DNA of 64,000 nt from Gossypium raimondii (GCF_025698545.1 NC_068565.1:3534001-3598000), one strand, 5' to 3'. Positions 11,076-23,810 are shown, counted from the stretch's first letter. Numbers and translations: made by a program. Notes: a model not told the origin generated them from the sequence alone.

Positions 11076-11895
11076 TATTAGTCCCATATGCATGGGAGAG
11101 TATTAAGTTGAAATATTAAATTTAGAGTTTATTATAATAATTTTATATTCAAACGGTTTATTCTAACAAGAGCGGAAACTTTTATAATTTAATACAATTA
11201 ATTTTATTATTTTATAATGAAAAGCAAAAGAAAAGAAGATTTTAAATTGTAAAAAAATATAAATAAATTTGGACCTTATACTTGTAGATAAACCTTTATC
11301 AATTTAATAAATTCCAACTATAATGTGGATGACCAAGAGAATGCACGTCTTAAGTCTTCATTGAAACACAAAAGCATTTAAGTCTTTGAGTTTTTATATC
11401 ATCGCTTTGGTCCTTTTGTGTTATGTAAGTCGAGCTAGGCATATTCCACCCAACCCATGGATCACGCTAGACGAGGTTTCATGTCTAATTGTATAGATCT
11501 TTTATTTTAGTCGACAACTACTCAAGTATTTTTAAAATATTTTTTAATATAATTACATAGGTTGTTGATTTTATTTTATAATCTCTTTTATTTTGCTTAA
11601 TTTTAATTTTATTTTTCAATTCTAAACTCCTTTATTTTTATTTTACATGTTGATTAAAGAAATAAAATTATCGCCTTTCTTTATGGATATGACCTTACTT
11701 GTTGCTATCTACTAATTTTATATTTTTTAAGTAGGTTTTTATTGTTATAGATCTCCACAACTTAACAAATAAGAATTTGAGCCTAAAGAGATATTGAATT
11801 TGGTGGTGCAATAGAATATTTTCATTGCTTTTGTGCAATTCTAAACATTCATAACACTACTACGCCTATTAGGAACATAAAACAAAAATAAAGAG
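11076..11895. repeat. LRK10L-associated flank
   Basis: Diverged relative of 43320-43860 and of 16500-16760, with shared landmarks near 11083 (CCCATATGCATGGGAGAG) and 11340 (caagtctt/AAAGCATTTAAGT). No coding sequence recognised. Confidence 0.6.
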
Positions 11896-11899
11896 ATCC

Positions 11900-12130
11900 C
11901 ATTGAAAAATCCAAGTCCATGGAACAGAGAGTAGATTTCTTGGATATTCTCATATTCAAGTTCACACCTACAATAACCACACTGGCGAGATTGTTTTTTC
12001 AATCGCACGGCATAAATGTTAATTAAGTTCCCAAGAGCGGCAAAGCATGAAAGAATAAATTTAGAAACAAATCAAAAGCGGCCATTAGGTGGCTAAACAA
12101 AGGGAGTTTTTTCCTATAATTTGGGATGCT
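11900..12130 (-). pseudogene. Heavily decayed LRK10L exon 1 relic
   Basis: About 11950-12015 matches the segment encoding the ECENNN...CG.YGFE region and the SFPFRL motif of the intact exon 1, and 12050-12130 matches the signal-peptide region (GCGGCCATTAGGTG is shared with the copy at 1-283). Multiple small indels break every frame. It probably belongs to the same dead unit as the kinase fragment at 10622-11075. Confidence 0.65.
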
Positions 12131-12270
12131 CGCTGCAAACTTTGATAGGGAACAAAAATATAAATCTGCCGACATATACAACACACATGATAAGATACTA
12201 CATACGTATAAAAGAAAATTAATATAAAACTATAAAGGTGAGATAATGAAATGAGATATTTCCAACCTCA

Positions 12271-15200
12271 TTAGACATTTGAATTAATTATAGTAACAGC
12301 CGAGGATGATGTACTTGGCTTATCAACAGAGCTCTCACAACCATGGACTTCCATCGATGTTTCAAGAGGAAGTTGATGGAATGGCTTAGGAGGTATCTCA
12401 CAGAGTTCAATATCTCCTTCAAGCATCTTTAGTACTTTGCTCATTGAAGGACGATCAATAGGTAATAATTGTATGCACCAAAAGGCTGTTATTATCATCT
12501 TTCTCACCATTACTTTTTCATCATCAGAAACATCTCCCAGCTCCATGTCCTCTCCTTGATCCAATCGGTCATAAATCCATGATGGAAAATATATTTGACT
12601 AGTGTGGTCAGCAAATGCATTCACATTCTTTCTCCTTCCAACTATTTCCATCAATAACATTCCAAAACTATAAACATCGGCTTTGTATGAGATGCCTCCA
12701 AGATTTTTGTAAACCAATTCAGGAGCAATATATCCTATTGTTCCTCGTGCTGCAGTGAGAGAGACAATGCTATCTTCTACTGAATACAATTTAGCAAGGC
12801 CAAAATCGGAAACTTTTGGATTAAAATTCTCATCCAGAAGAATGTTGTGCGGCTTGATATCAAAATGTAGAATTTGCATGTCACATCCTTGATGCAAGTA
12901 GTGAATTCCTTGAGCCACACCAAGCACAATATCAAACAATTTTTTCCAACCCAAAGTGTTCTTATTTTCTTCTGTAAATATGATTTTATCTAAAGATCCA
13001 TTAGGCATGAAATCATATACCAAAGCTTGCTTTGATCTCCCTACGCAAAATCCAATAAGTTTAACCACATTAGCATGATGAATTCTCCCGATAGAAGCAA
13101 CTTCATTTATAAAATCTTGGCCGTTCCCCTTTGACTTATCTAACAGTTTTATAGCCACATGATGTCCACTACGAAGCTTTCCCTTAAACACCGAACCATA
13201 GCCCCCTTCACCTAGTTTATTTTTAAAATTTTTAGTCATTTTTTTAATTTCTTTGAAAGAATAGCTAATTGGTGCTAGATTGTGGCTTTGAAGAAACTCT
13301 TCAATCTTATCATCCATGGATAAATGTCTTCTTCTCCATTTGTAGATAACAAGGCCAGACAAACAAAGTATCCCAGGCAAAACCCTCAATATGATGACCC
13401 CAACTTCAAAAACAAGAAAGTATTGTAGAACATTAGTACTTTGTGAGGTCAAAAACGAATTATCTACATTCTCAAAATGTCTATACACGTGACAATCGCG
13501 TGCTCCCTTAAAAGATAAAATTAAGATAGATTTAAATTTTTTAAAAAGTGGTTTGTAGTTTTTATAACTTAAAATCAAATTATTAATATAAAGAATCTTT
13601 CATTTTTTTCTCAAATTAAATGTGGATATATATTTAGTTTTTTTCCCTATTTCTCAATGTCTTGGATATATATAAAATTGAGGCCATAAGTATACCTGTT
13701 ACAACAAAACAAGTATGATCAGTATCTGTGGAAACACAAAAACAAAAAGATACATCAATATTACCAGAGAGTAAAAAGTTCAAAGATCAGTAAAAAACAA
13801 ATAAAACCTGCAAATCACACCATCTCATCAGCCGACCCAAAAAAAAAAAAAACCATACCATGATAGTAATCAATTACATCTGAAATGCACCAAAAATAGA
13901 CACTGATGCGATATGACACCGCCCACAATCTGCAGTATTCAGCACACCTAAATAAGCCAAGCTATTGTAGATGGGACCAATGAGTTAAACATAAGAGTAA
14001 ATTTTATGCAACACTGTATTAACATTTCTTTTTAATGTATTTTATATTAAAATTACAATATATATAAAGTTACAAATTTTATTATATATTGGCACACCAA
14101 TTATGTGTGAAAAAAAAAAGTAAAAGGGATCAAATTAGCTTATTATAAAAGTAGATTATGTTATATGTACCCAAAAGAAATTTTGGCAGATTGTCTTCTA
14201 AGATTATACAAAATTATTAACAACTGAGTATTAATAACATATCAAATATTACAACAGTTAATTTACGTATTTTTATAGTAAGAAGTATGCAACATCTATT
14301 GCATACAAATTTTTGTGTTTCGAAAATAAAAGATATTATCTAAACTAAAATTGTAAAAGAAAGAAATGTTTGTTTATAATTTAAAAATTAATTATTTTAA
14401 GTAATTTAAATAAAGCTAAATTAAGTTGGAGAAGATAGTAAATATAATTGAATGTATAATAATACTTTGTTATTTTTAAAATTTGTTGATGTGACATTAT
14501 TTTACTGGTGCATAAAACTATACTTTTAGAATTGTCCTAATATTTAAAGAAAGTATAATTACCAAATAAGTTAATAGAATAAAAGAAGACAAAACAGCAG
14601 AGGCAGTTGCATTCAATTTAAAGAAAATGTTTTTTAATAAAATTTAAATTTACAAATTTAATAAAATTATATATTTAATTTTTATTAATATATATAGTGA
14701 AACAGGCCATTAAATTTCTATTAATAAAAGTTGTTGCCGTAATTATAGTAATTACTACTAAAAAGCTATGAAGGTATTTTTTCTATGATTGGGAAGTGCA
14801 CAGATTTTACGAACAAAAACATCATCTTTAATTAGCTAATAAAATTTAATTGCGAAAAAAACATAAAAGAAATAGGTAGGTCATACAAAAGCAGAGGCAG
14901 ATACTAAATTAGAAATGCTATTAGGTTTTTTTTTTTTCATTTGATTGTTATGTCTTAATAAATTATAGGTAAAAAACATGAGAATTAGCATGATGAGATT
15001 TAATTGTGAAAAAATAATAACATGAAATAAAAGAAAAATAAGTAAGTCATACAAAAAGCAAAGGCAAATGTTTTAACTAAAAATATCAGTTTGATGATGT
15101 AAAGAGCGATGCACACTCAGAATATAATTGAAATCGTTGAAGAAACCTACACTTCTGTAAACCAATTTTTGTTTTCATTGCACTGGTAGTCATGCCAGTA

Positions 15201-16207
15201 TCTAATTGTCCAAAAAGAAGACAAAACAGCAGAGAAAGCAGAGGCAGATACTAAATTAGAAATGCTTTTAGTTCATTTGATTGTTAGATGTTGATCAATT
15301 TTAGATGCAAAATCATCATACTTAATTACCATCATAATATTTAATTGTGAAAAATGTAACATAAAATAAAACAAAACAAAAAGTAGATGTTGTAACTAAA
15401 AATTCCAGTATGATTCACACTCAAAATGCAAACTTAAATTATTAAAGAAACTTACATATCTTTAAACCAAACTTTGTTTCTAGTACAACTCTGGTAACGG
15501 CATCTCCATTGGACCCAAAAACCCTCTGATAGTTTTTTGTAGATATCCAGCGTAGACATGCCTGTTATACTATTAACCATAATTGGAACCTCTGCTTTGA
15601 TAGTGCAAGCTTGATTGATATCAGATGGGTGGGTGTTTTCATTTAAAAAATAAAAATAGGAAGTTGGAATGGAAGAGGAGGTATTGGATTTGATGGTACA
15701 ACGAGAAGCCTCAATATAAAGTGATGATTTTATAGGTTTCGTACAATTCATAACATAAATAGTGCTACCCTCTAACCTCATATCATTATAATATTTATTA
15801 TAATAATAATAATAATTATTAGAAAAAGAAGAAGAATAACTATAAGTATAATAAGAAGGATATACAGAACTAAGAGGAAGGGAGTTGCAATCATCAGTGT
15901 CCAAGCTCGCATCGACCATTCGTATTGTATAATCTTCGTAAAAGATTTGTTGGACAGAGAATTTCCCTCCTCTCCCAACCAAAGTGGTGCGATTGTTATT
16001 CTCACACTCAAGTTCAAAGCCATAAGGACCACAGTGGAGAGGTTGGTTTTTTAATCGGAATGGAAAACTGATATTCAAATTCCCACAGAAAGTAGAGCCG
16101 CAGTCAAGATGCCTAGCAAAACAAACAGCAGGAAATAGAATTACAAATAAAGCAAAAGCGGGCATTAGGTGACCCAACAATGGCAGTTTTGCTTTTAATT
16201 TTGGCAT
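12271..16207 (-). CDS. LRK10L-type receptor-like kinase, complete four-exon gene
   Basis: Proposed exons on the minus strand: 16207-15456, 13929-13859, 13725-13696 (30 bp) and 13403-12271, each bounded by GT-AG. Phases chain perfectly (2, 1, 1), giving about 661 residues; an in-frame Met at 16237 would add 10. Order: signal peptide (MPKLKA...CFA), cysteine-rich GUB_WAK_bind ectodomain ([15 protein letters not shown]), a Tyr/Ser-rich variable tract, WAK-associated-like segment, transmembrane helix ([11 protein letters not shown]) and kinase. Kinase motifs seen: [11 protein letters not shown], catalytic Lys in [22 protein letters not shown] and [12 protein letters not shown] in place of HRD makes it a non-RD kinase, a class linked to pattern recognition and immunity. 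Family members act at the plasma membrane; the ligand is unknown. No inactivating change is seen. Confidence 0.85.
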
Positions 16208-18800
16208 GCTAAAATTTTGGGTAAGGAAGAAGAACAATAATGGGGGTTAATGATTAAGTTTCTAACTAAATCAGGGAAATATATAAGAAAACTTCAGTGG
16301 GAGAAGAAGCATTAATGGGGACACAAGATTTTGACTACTCTTCAGCTTTATTTGGGATGAATATTTTATTTTCAATAAATTGTTTACACCTTTTATTCTT
16401 TTATCTTTTTTCTGGGAAACACCTCAATCAAATCACATCTAATTCCAAGAACAGTGCCATGCAAGCAAAAGAAAAAGAAATTTTAATATTATTGAAAAAA
16501 TTTTAAATAAATTTGGACCATATGCTTGTAGATCAACCTTTATCACCTTAATAAACTCCAATTACAATGAGGAGGACCAAGAGAACGCAAGTCTTTAGTC
16601 TTTTTTGAAGCACAAAAACATTTAAGTGGCTGGGACCAACCTTTTGTGTTATGTAAGACAACTATTTGTTGCATCTTTCTAAAAAGTAAGTTCATAGTTA
16701 GAAGTGTCAAGCAAGGCGGCTCAATGCCCAATTGTATAGATTCTTTTTATTTTATTCCACGAATACTTCACTACTTTTCAAATAATTACTTGAATTTAAA
16801 ATAAAACAAATTAAATATAAGATATAATTTCTATTTATTTAAGTTTAAATTCAAAACTAAATTCTATTTCTAAATTTTAATTTTCTAAAACAATCTACTT
16901 AAATTAATTTAAAAACTTAAATTTGAAAATACATGAAGAGACTTCAAATTCCGTTTTATTTTAAATGAAATCGGTTTAGCATAGAGGTGTCTATGGATCA
17001 GGTCAAGTCGAACCGAAGTTCAGCTTCAAAAAATTTCTAAGTCCTAGCCTGTTTTTGATCCAACTCACCCAAAAGCTCGTTTTTTATTCGAAAATATTAA
17101 AAATGTTTTTAATTGATATTTTACATATTTTTATAATTAAATTTAAATTTAAATTTTAAATTTTTTTTATTATTTAAATTAAACTATAAAAATATTTATC
17201 CAAACCTGACCTAAATCGAGTTAGGCCGGGTGGGCGATCCGGTCAACACAGGAAAGGAAAAAAAGGAAAGACGAATCCTAAACAGGCAGTGTGCAGCCCA
17301 CTAAATTTATTTTAATTCTACATGCATTCCATATTATTATTTAGGAATAATATAATTTTTGACTCCTAATCTTAATAGTTAGGTGCACTTTAGTACATAT
17401 ATCCTTTTTGCTCTACTTTGACACTTGAACTTCACAACTAAGTATATTTTGGTTCCTAAACTTAAAAAATATGAAAGTTTTATGATGCAACTCTCGGAGA
17501 TTGTGTTACATCATCACTTAAAAATTAAAAATATATATTTTTAGAGAATGGCGTGGTACAATCTCTAAGTGTCACATTCATTATTTTAATAATCAAATTG
17601 ATAATTGAACCAGTCAGACCACTACTACTCGATTCAACTAGTTTGATCAGTTCGACTGTCGGACCAATAATAATTAAATAAATCATTAAACATTCATAAA
17701 GTTCGAAAAAAATAGAAAACAAGATTTATTAAACAGATTAAACATCGTCAACAGCTGGGGTTTTTCTTAGTTTTTTTTTACCAATTTCAAGTTTTTTTTT
17801 ATTTAATTGATTCAACCTCTTTGTTCAAACCATTATATTGATCGACTCTCAATCCCATCAGTCTAACCATCCAATCCACTCCTATACTAGTAACACTGAT
17901 CACATTATCAAATCTTAATAGAATTCAAGTTTAAGAGACCATAATAGACTTGGTTGCCAAGTCTAGATGCCACAGTGGACCAAAAGATTTACAAGTACCA
18001 AAGTAAACCTAATTGTCAAGTTCAGGGCCAAAATTTATATTATCCTTTATTTTTATTAGTTACACTACAAAAATTATAAGAGTTTTACAAATTGCACAAA
18101 AAGAAAACCTGAAAAACAGAATAGGTGCTTGAGGTAGAGTTTATATATAATTGGTAAAAATACTAAGGAAGCTCCTGTACCTAGTGGTAAATTGTATTTC
18201 GGTTCATCTACTGAAAAATGGAAAATTTAGTTTTTATACATTTTGAAATGTGAAAATTCTATTAAATGATGACTTGGACAAGTGGAAAATTATTATTTAC
18301 TAGTAAACTATAAAATGGTCACCCAACTATTAATTTTTTGATTTAGTCGCTAAACTTTTCAAAATTAAATATTTTAATTACCTTGAGCTTATGTGGTTTT
18401 TTTATTAGTCTAGTAACAAAATTATCCCACTAATATTTACATATTTTATCAATTTGGTCTTAAACATAAAAAATTAATAAATTTGGCCTCCATATTTACA
18501 AAATTGACCAATTTAATCCTAACTATAAGATTTTCTTAAATATTTCTTAAAAAAAATATTTTAGCCATTTATAACACATCCCATGTGAGATATTAAAATA
18601 AGAAAAAAATTATCCTCTTTTAAATCACTTGTAAAAAATTCAAAAATTCAGGATAAAACACCAAAAATTTAAGATCCAAAAGAAAATAAATGCATTAAAA
18701 CGTTATTTGTACAGGTAGTACTATAGCCATTTAGTCTAAATAGGTTCAAAATCAATTGGTTTGGTCCAATGTGAAGTATAAATTATAGTAAAAGAAATTG
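16208..18800. repeat. Upstream region and duplicated flank of the LRK10L gene
   Basis: 16208-16500 is presumably promoter and 5' UTR of the gene ending at 12271. It matches 48792-49010 upstream of the other complete gene. The rest matches 284-1850, 9666-10128 and 48830-50640. A segment from about 16983 (TAGAGGTGTCTATGGATCAG) to about 17255 may be an old hAT-type MITE that spread with the duplications; its right terminal repeat is poor. No other gene. Confidence 0.65.
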
Positions 18801-19471
18801 TTACAAGTGACATGAAAGAGGATACTATTTTTCTTATTTTAATATCCGACATGGATTATCCCGTGAATTATAAAAGACTAATAATGATTTTTAAAATATA
18901 TACATTTAATTTTTAAATATATATAATAAATTTTCTAACTGCAAATATATATATAAAAAGTCAACAACATTAAAAATACCAAATTAAGGGAAAACTTTGC
19001 AATTTTATGAAGGTTGAGGTGTAGCATGCTATGTTCCTAGCATTTAAAACAAGTACTTGAACTTCATACCATGGTATGTTCCTTATGATATTGCAAACAC
19101 CGTCTTAATTATATTTATGGCATTTGTGGTATAATATGATACCAGGGAAGAAAGTTAGGTAAGAAATTAAAATTTTATATAAAAATTAAATAATACTTTA
19201 ATTGAAATGGTAATATTAAAATTTTGATATGTATATGTTTCGGTTCAAATTTTATCATAGTATTATTTTATTAAAAAGATATGAAAAAATAAGAACACTC
19301 TCATATTTAATATTTCTTACTTTGTATATGAAATGATATTTTAGTAATATCTCAATTGATTTCATGACTAATTGACTCATGATACGAACTCAACCAAAAA
19401 TTTAATTTAAGTATAGATTTAACAAGTACTTAATAGTAATATCCCTAACTATGTAACTTGAAACCCAATAA
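18801..19471. other. AT-rich intergenic DNA
   Basis: No coding potential or element ends recognised. Confidence 0.5.
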
Positions 19472-19479
19472 ATCAAACC

Positions 19480-20046
19480 TAGACCTGCCCATGGGTCGGG
19501 GCCACTAAGCCTAGTCGAAGCCCTACCTGAAAAATGGGTTTGGGAAAAAATAATGCATGTTTAGAAAACAAGTCGAGCCTTAAGTAAGACTTTTTTGTTT
19601 AGGCTCAGCCCAAATTTGTAAAAAAAATTGTTGTTTTCTCACTGCCTTACTGTCATTTCACTATTATGTTGCTACTATTTTATTATTATTGTTTGGATAT
19701 TGTATAATTCTTATTTTATTGTTAATTTTGCTACTATTTTAGAGGCATTTTCTTGTCAAGTTGCACATATTTTAGTGTTTTTTAAGTACAAATATTTTTA
19801 ATTTATTTTCAATTTGTTGAAAAACATTTGTTTTAATGTTTTTAGTGTTCTTGATTAATTATATATTTTTAAATGATATAAAAAAATTTTAATACGGGTG
19901 AGCCGGTCTTGACTTGGGTTTTATCATTTTTATTTAGGTTAGCTTGAACAAAATTTTAGGCTCATTTTTTAGGTCAAGCCGAACCCGAACCTATCAAATA
20001 GGTCTAAAATTTTGTCAAAACCCAACTTGACTCATGGACAGATCTA
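19480..20046. mobile_element. hAT-type MITE, 567 bp
   Basis: The left end reads TAGACCTGCCCATGGGTCGG and the reversed right end TAGATCTGTCCATGAGTCAA, an imperfect terminal inverted repeat related to the MITE at 3091-3473. Flanks ATCAAACC (19472-19479) and ATCAAACA (20047-20054) form an 8-bp target duplication with one mismatch. No coding capacity. More diverged termini suggest it is older than the 3091 element. Confidence 0.8.
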
Positions 20047-20634
20047 ATCAAACATACGTAATTTCCATTTCTTTAAAAAAATCTTTCATTAAAAATTTTA
20101 ATTTTACTAAATTCAATTTAAAAAAAACAAGTTTAATTTAATCTCATTCATCATTTCCTTTATAGAATAATAATTAATATATTATTAGAATATGAGTCTC
20201 AGACACTATAAATGAATAGTAATAATAAAATAGATTATTATTGGGTAAAATAATAATGAAAAATTTATAAATAAATATTAAAAATCTTGTTAATATTAAA
20301 TAAGAAAAATAATATAACAATTATACTACATTTGATTGGAGTATTATTTTCTTTCACATGTTTTAGTCATCTGTTAGATATAAATTAATCACAATTGGTA
20401 ATTTTTAAGGGTAATTATACCAACAGTCATTCAAATTTGATACAGCTGACAAAACAGTAACTTAGGTTTTAATTCAGTCACTCAACTTTCAAAAAATGAC
20501 AAAACTGTCCTTTTAACCATTTTTTATTATAGACATAACAGAAAAGTGACATGGCAGTTGACGGCTTCCTTGTTGTCATTAACCAACCAGTTGGACACTA
20601 AGCAACAATTTAAACAACCCCTTTTAGCATCACT

Positions 20635-20940
20635 TTAGGGTTTAGGCAATAGAAGAAGAAGAAGAAGAAGAGGAAGAAAAAATAGAAAGTTGCACCAATT
20701 TGGGGACCTAAGTAATACCAGAAATCCATTAGAATTTCTGGACTTGGCATCATGATGACTGAAGCTCCTCAAAGTTGCAAAGTTCCTTTGCCTTCCTTGA
20801 CTAGGAAAGTCCCTTTCCAGTAGCCGCTTTATTTCAAGCTTGGATTTTGCTTCGCCTATATCAATAGATGCAAACTTGAGCAGAGTGGAGATAAAAATTT
20901 GGGTTTGTGGGCATTGTATTAAGACCTTGGTTGACTCCAA
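20635..20940 (-). other. Open frame of 101 codons inside the Mutator-like element
   Basis: The minus strand encodes a peptide beginning MESTKVLIQCPQTQIF and ending in a Leu-rich run made by the AAG/GAA microsatellite. A second, diverged copy of its start lies at 21210-21240 because of the internal duplication. No domain recognised. It may be part of a captured exon or chance. Confidence 0.25.
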
Positions 20941-21788
20941 CTCAGTTTAAATAGGAAAGACACCACGGTAGGGATCGAGAATTCGACAGCTTAAGGTTGT
21001 AGTCAATGCAACAAGCATTTGAATGCTTATCAAGGGTCTAAGTAACCTCTTCATGAGAACAGTCACATTGGAGGGACGATAAATAAAGTTTGCTAAGTAT
21101 GGCCAAAATAAGAAAAAAAAGTACAGATCTTGGATAAATTTGTATCAGATTTAGACCTATCTTCAGGTTTAGTAGACCTATCTTCATATTTAGACCTATC
21201 TTCAGGATTAGGACCTTGGTTGACTCCAACTCAGTTGAAATAGTAAAGACATCGTGGTGGGGATCGACAATCCGACAGCTTAAGGTTACAGTCAATGCAA
21301 CAAGCATTAAGAAGGAAAAAAGTACAGATCTTGAATAAATTTGTATCAGATTTAGACCTATCTTCAGGTTTAGTAGATTTTGACATCCCAAATAGAGAAA
21401 GGGGTTTAATCACAAAAAAGATGTTCTCTCAGTATTGGATTTTACAGGAAATGAAGAAAAAAATATCAGATCTTCCTCATGAAATGAGAAATAATTTCTT
21501 ATTTTTGAATAAAACCTAGAAAGATGAAAAGATGAAATCTTGAAGTGAGAAATCTCGCAACAAAGTGAAATGAAAATTGCAGATGAAAAATACCAATCAA
21601 TTTCTAACCCTTAACCCTGTTAATCGATTTTTAATTTGATTTTTTAATCCTTAACCAATCTTGAACCTGAAATTGATTTCTAACCCAACACTCTGGTTTG
21701 TTAACTATTGTTTCTAATCCACAATAGCAACAACTAAAGGAAGAAGAAAAAGTATATCGGGGAAAAAAACGTTAACGGTTTTACAGTC

Positions 21789-21837
21789 TCTTCTTCTTCT
21801 TCTTCTTCTTCTTCTTCTTCTTCTTCTTCTTCTTCTG
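21789..21837. repeat. (TTC)n microsatellite
   Basis: About 16 uninterrupted TTC units near the right inverted repeat of the Mutator-like element. The left side carries a (GAA)n run near 20649-20676 in inverted orientation. Confidence 0.95.
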
Positions 21838-22268
21838 TTATTAGGGTTTTTTTCTATTTCTTCTTAAATTGGGAAGGTTTCCACGTGGACATATCCAACG
21901 TGGGTAGTTCGTTGGCCATGTTAGCTAGTTAACTGGTCACATCACTTGTCTCCTTAGGTCTGTAACGGAAAATATTAGTAGGTGACTGATTTGTCACTTT
22001 TTGGTAACGTTAGTGACCAGTTTGTCAATTTTTAAAGTTGAGTGACTGAATTTAAACCTAAGTGACTGTTTTGTCAACTGCATCGAAGTTGGATGATTGT
22101 TGGTGTAATTTACCCAATTTTTAACCACTCTGTGACTTGTTTATGATAAAAAAGAGCAAAATTTTTTGCTTATTTTGAAGGGATCTTATTTTTTAAGTTT
22201 TTACTCTCTTTTTTAATTCCTATATAATTTGTACTAATTATTTTAAAACATGTGTTAAATAATTTTTT

Positions 22269-22621
22269 TGTGAAAATAGAATGTTGGTAATGACAATAAA
22301 TCACAAAGAAAAGAGAAATAAAAATAAAGAACACATAGATTTTTACGTAGAAACCCTTTCGGGAAAAAACCACGAGCAGAGGAGAAGAAAGTTTATTATG
22401 TCGAATTTGAATGATTTACAAAAGGAGTTTCGACTACATCTATTTATAGGTTGAAAAAAAACTAATTCTAATCAAAGTCAAATATATTATGCTAATAAAT
22501 GCTAAATATATTATGCTAATAAATGCTAAATATATTATACTCATAAATACTAAATTTTCTAAAAAGAAGATATATTTTGTTTAACTCGACTTGCAAGCAA
22601 TCTCTTAGAATTTGGGTCACA
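22269..22621 (-). repeat. 3' LTR of the copia element
   Basis: Ends TGTGAAAATAG and GGGTCACA on the plus strand. It is 353 bp, longer than its partner because a ~25-bp unit (GCTAATAAATGCTAAATATA) is duplicated near 22490-22540. Confidence 0.93.
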
Positions 22622-22734
22622 CAACTCTAGTAATCTCCACCTTGACACGAATTCTCAATGAACAATTTCTTCATCGAGAACTCTCAACAAACAAGTTTTT
22701 CACCTCTTCTATAAAACCCCTTAAAGGTTTAACT

Positions 22735-23810
22735 TCAACAAAGAACACTAATCAAGTCTAAGCAATGCTCAAACTTGGTTATAGGAAGTGACTTAGTCAT
22801 CATATCTACAGGATTTTCATGAGTACTAATTTTGCTCACAACAATATCATCACGAGCAATAATATCACGAACAAAATGATACCGAACATCCATGTGTTTT
22901 GTTCTCTCATGGAGCATTTGATCTTTTGTAAGGAAGATGTCACTCTGACTGTCACAAAATACTATATTGATTTGAAGGTCTTCATTGAGATCACTAAAGA
23001 GTCTCTTCAGTGGTTGACAAAGTAACTGTAGTTTGCAAAGTGGCTTTCCAATTGATTGCACAACCTCCAATTATAAAGACATAACCTATGAGAGATATTC
23101 TTCTATCAAGGTCTTCAGCAAAATCAGCATCAACATACCCAATGACTCCATCTCTAGTTCTTCCAAACTGTTAGGAAACATCAGCAATACCTCGTAAGTA
23201 TCTTAAAATCTACTAAATTGTTTTCCAATATTTTTTACCGAGATTCACCATGTATCTGCTAACTGCACTAACTGCATATGATAAATATGGACATGAACAA
23301 ACCATAACATACATGAGAGATCCTACTGTACTAGAGTATGGAACATGTGACATGTACTCAATCTCATCATCTGATTGTGAAGACAAAGCTGATGAAAGTC
23401 TGAAATGGGCTGCTAAAAGAGTACTAGCAGGCTTAGCATTCTGCATATTGAATCTGCTAAGAACTTTCTCAATTACCCCTTTTGACTTAGGTACAATTTA
23501 CTTACTTTTCTATCTCTGAGAATCTCCATACCAAGTATCTTCTTTGTTGGTCCCAAATTTTTCATCTTAAATTCTTCACTTAGTTAGGCTTTGACCTTTC
23601 TTATCTCTCCTTTATCTTTTGTTGCTATCAACATGTCATCAACATAAATGAGTAGATACACAAAAGAACCATCACTGTTTTTCTTAAAGTAAACACAACT
23701 GTCAAAGCTACTTTTTTTAAAATCATGAGAAGTTATAAAGGAACCAAACCTTTTGTAACACTGTTTTGCTAACTGTTTCAAACTGTAAAGGGATTTTTTT
23801 AGCAAGCAAA
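22735..23810 (-). pseudogene. Copia reverse transcriptase and RNase H coding relic
   Basis: Pieces visible on the minus strand: SLYSLKQLAKQCYKRF and the catalytic YVDDM motif (near 23640), MQNAKPASTLLAAHF and the VPYSSTVGSLMYVMVC segment (23213-23446), then the RNase H end with [19 protein letters not shown] and [14 protein letters not shown] (22735-22950). Several stops and shifts separate them. Part of the element spanning 22269-29847. Confidence 0.9.

Larger units (their letters stand above)
20409..22115. mobile_element. Non-autonomous Mutator-like element with long terminal inverted repeats
   Basis: Both ends start GGGTAA(A)TTA.ACCAACA and are inverted copies of each other for roughly 200 bp (20409-20620 against 21920-22115). 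Flanks are a perfect 9-bp duplication AATTTTTAA (20400-20408 and 22116-22124), the Mutator signature. No transposase is present. The 1.3-kb interior has a partial tandem duplication (20921-21018 resembles 21210-21308) and purine/pyrimidine microsatellites at both sides. The interior could be captured host sequence (Pack-MULE), but I could not recognise a parent gene. Confidence 0.85.
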
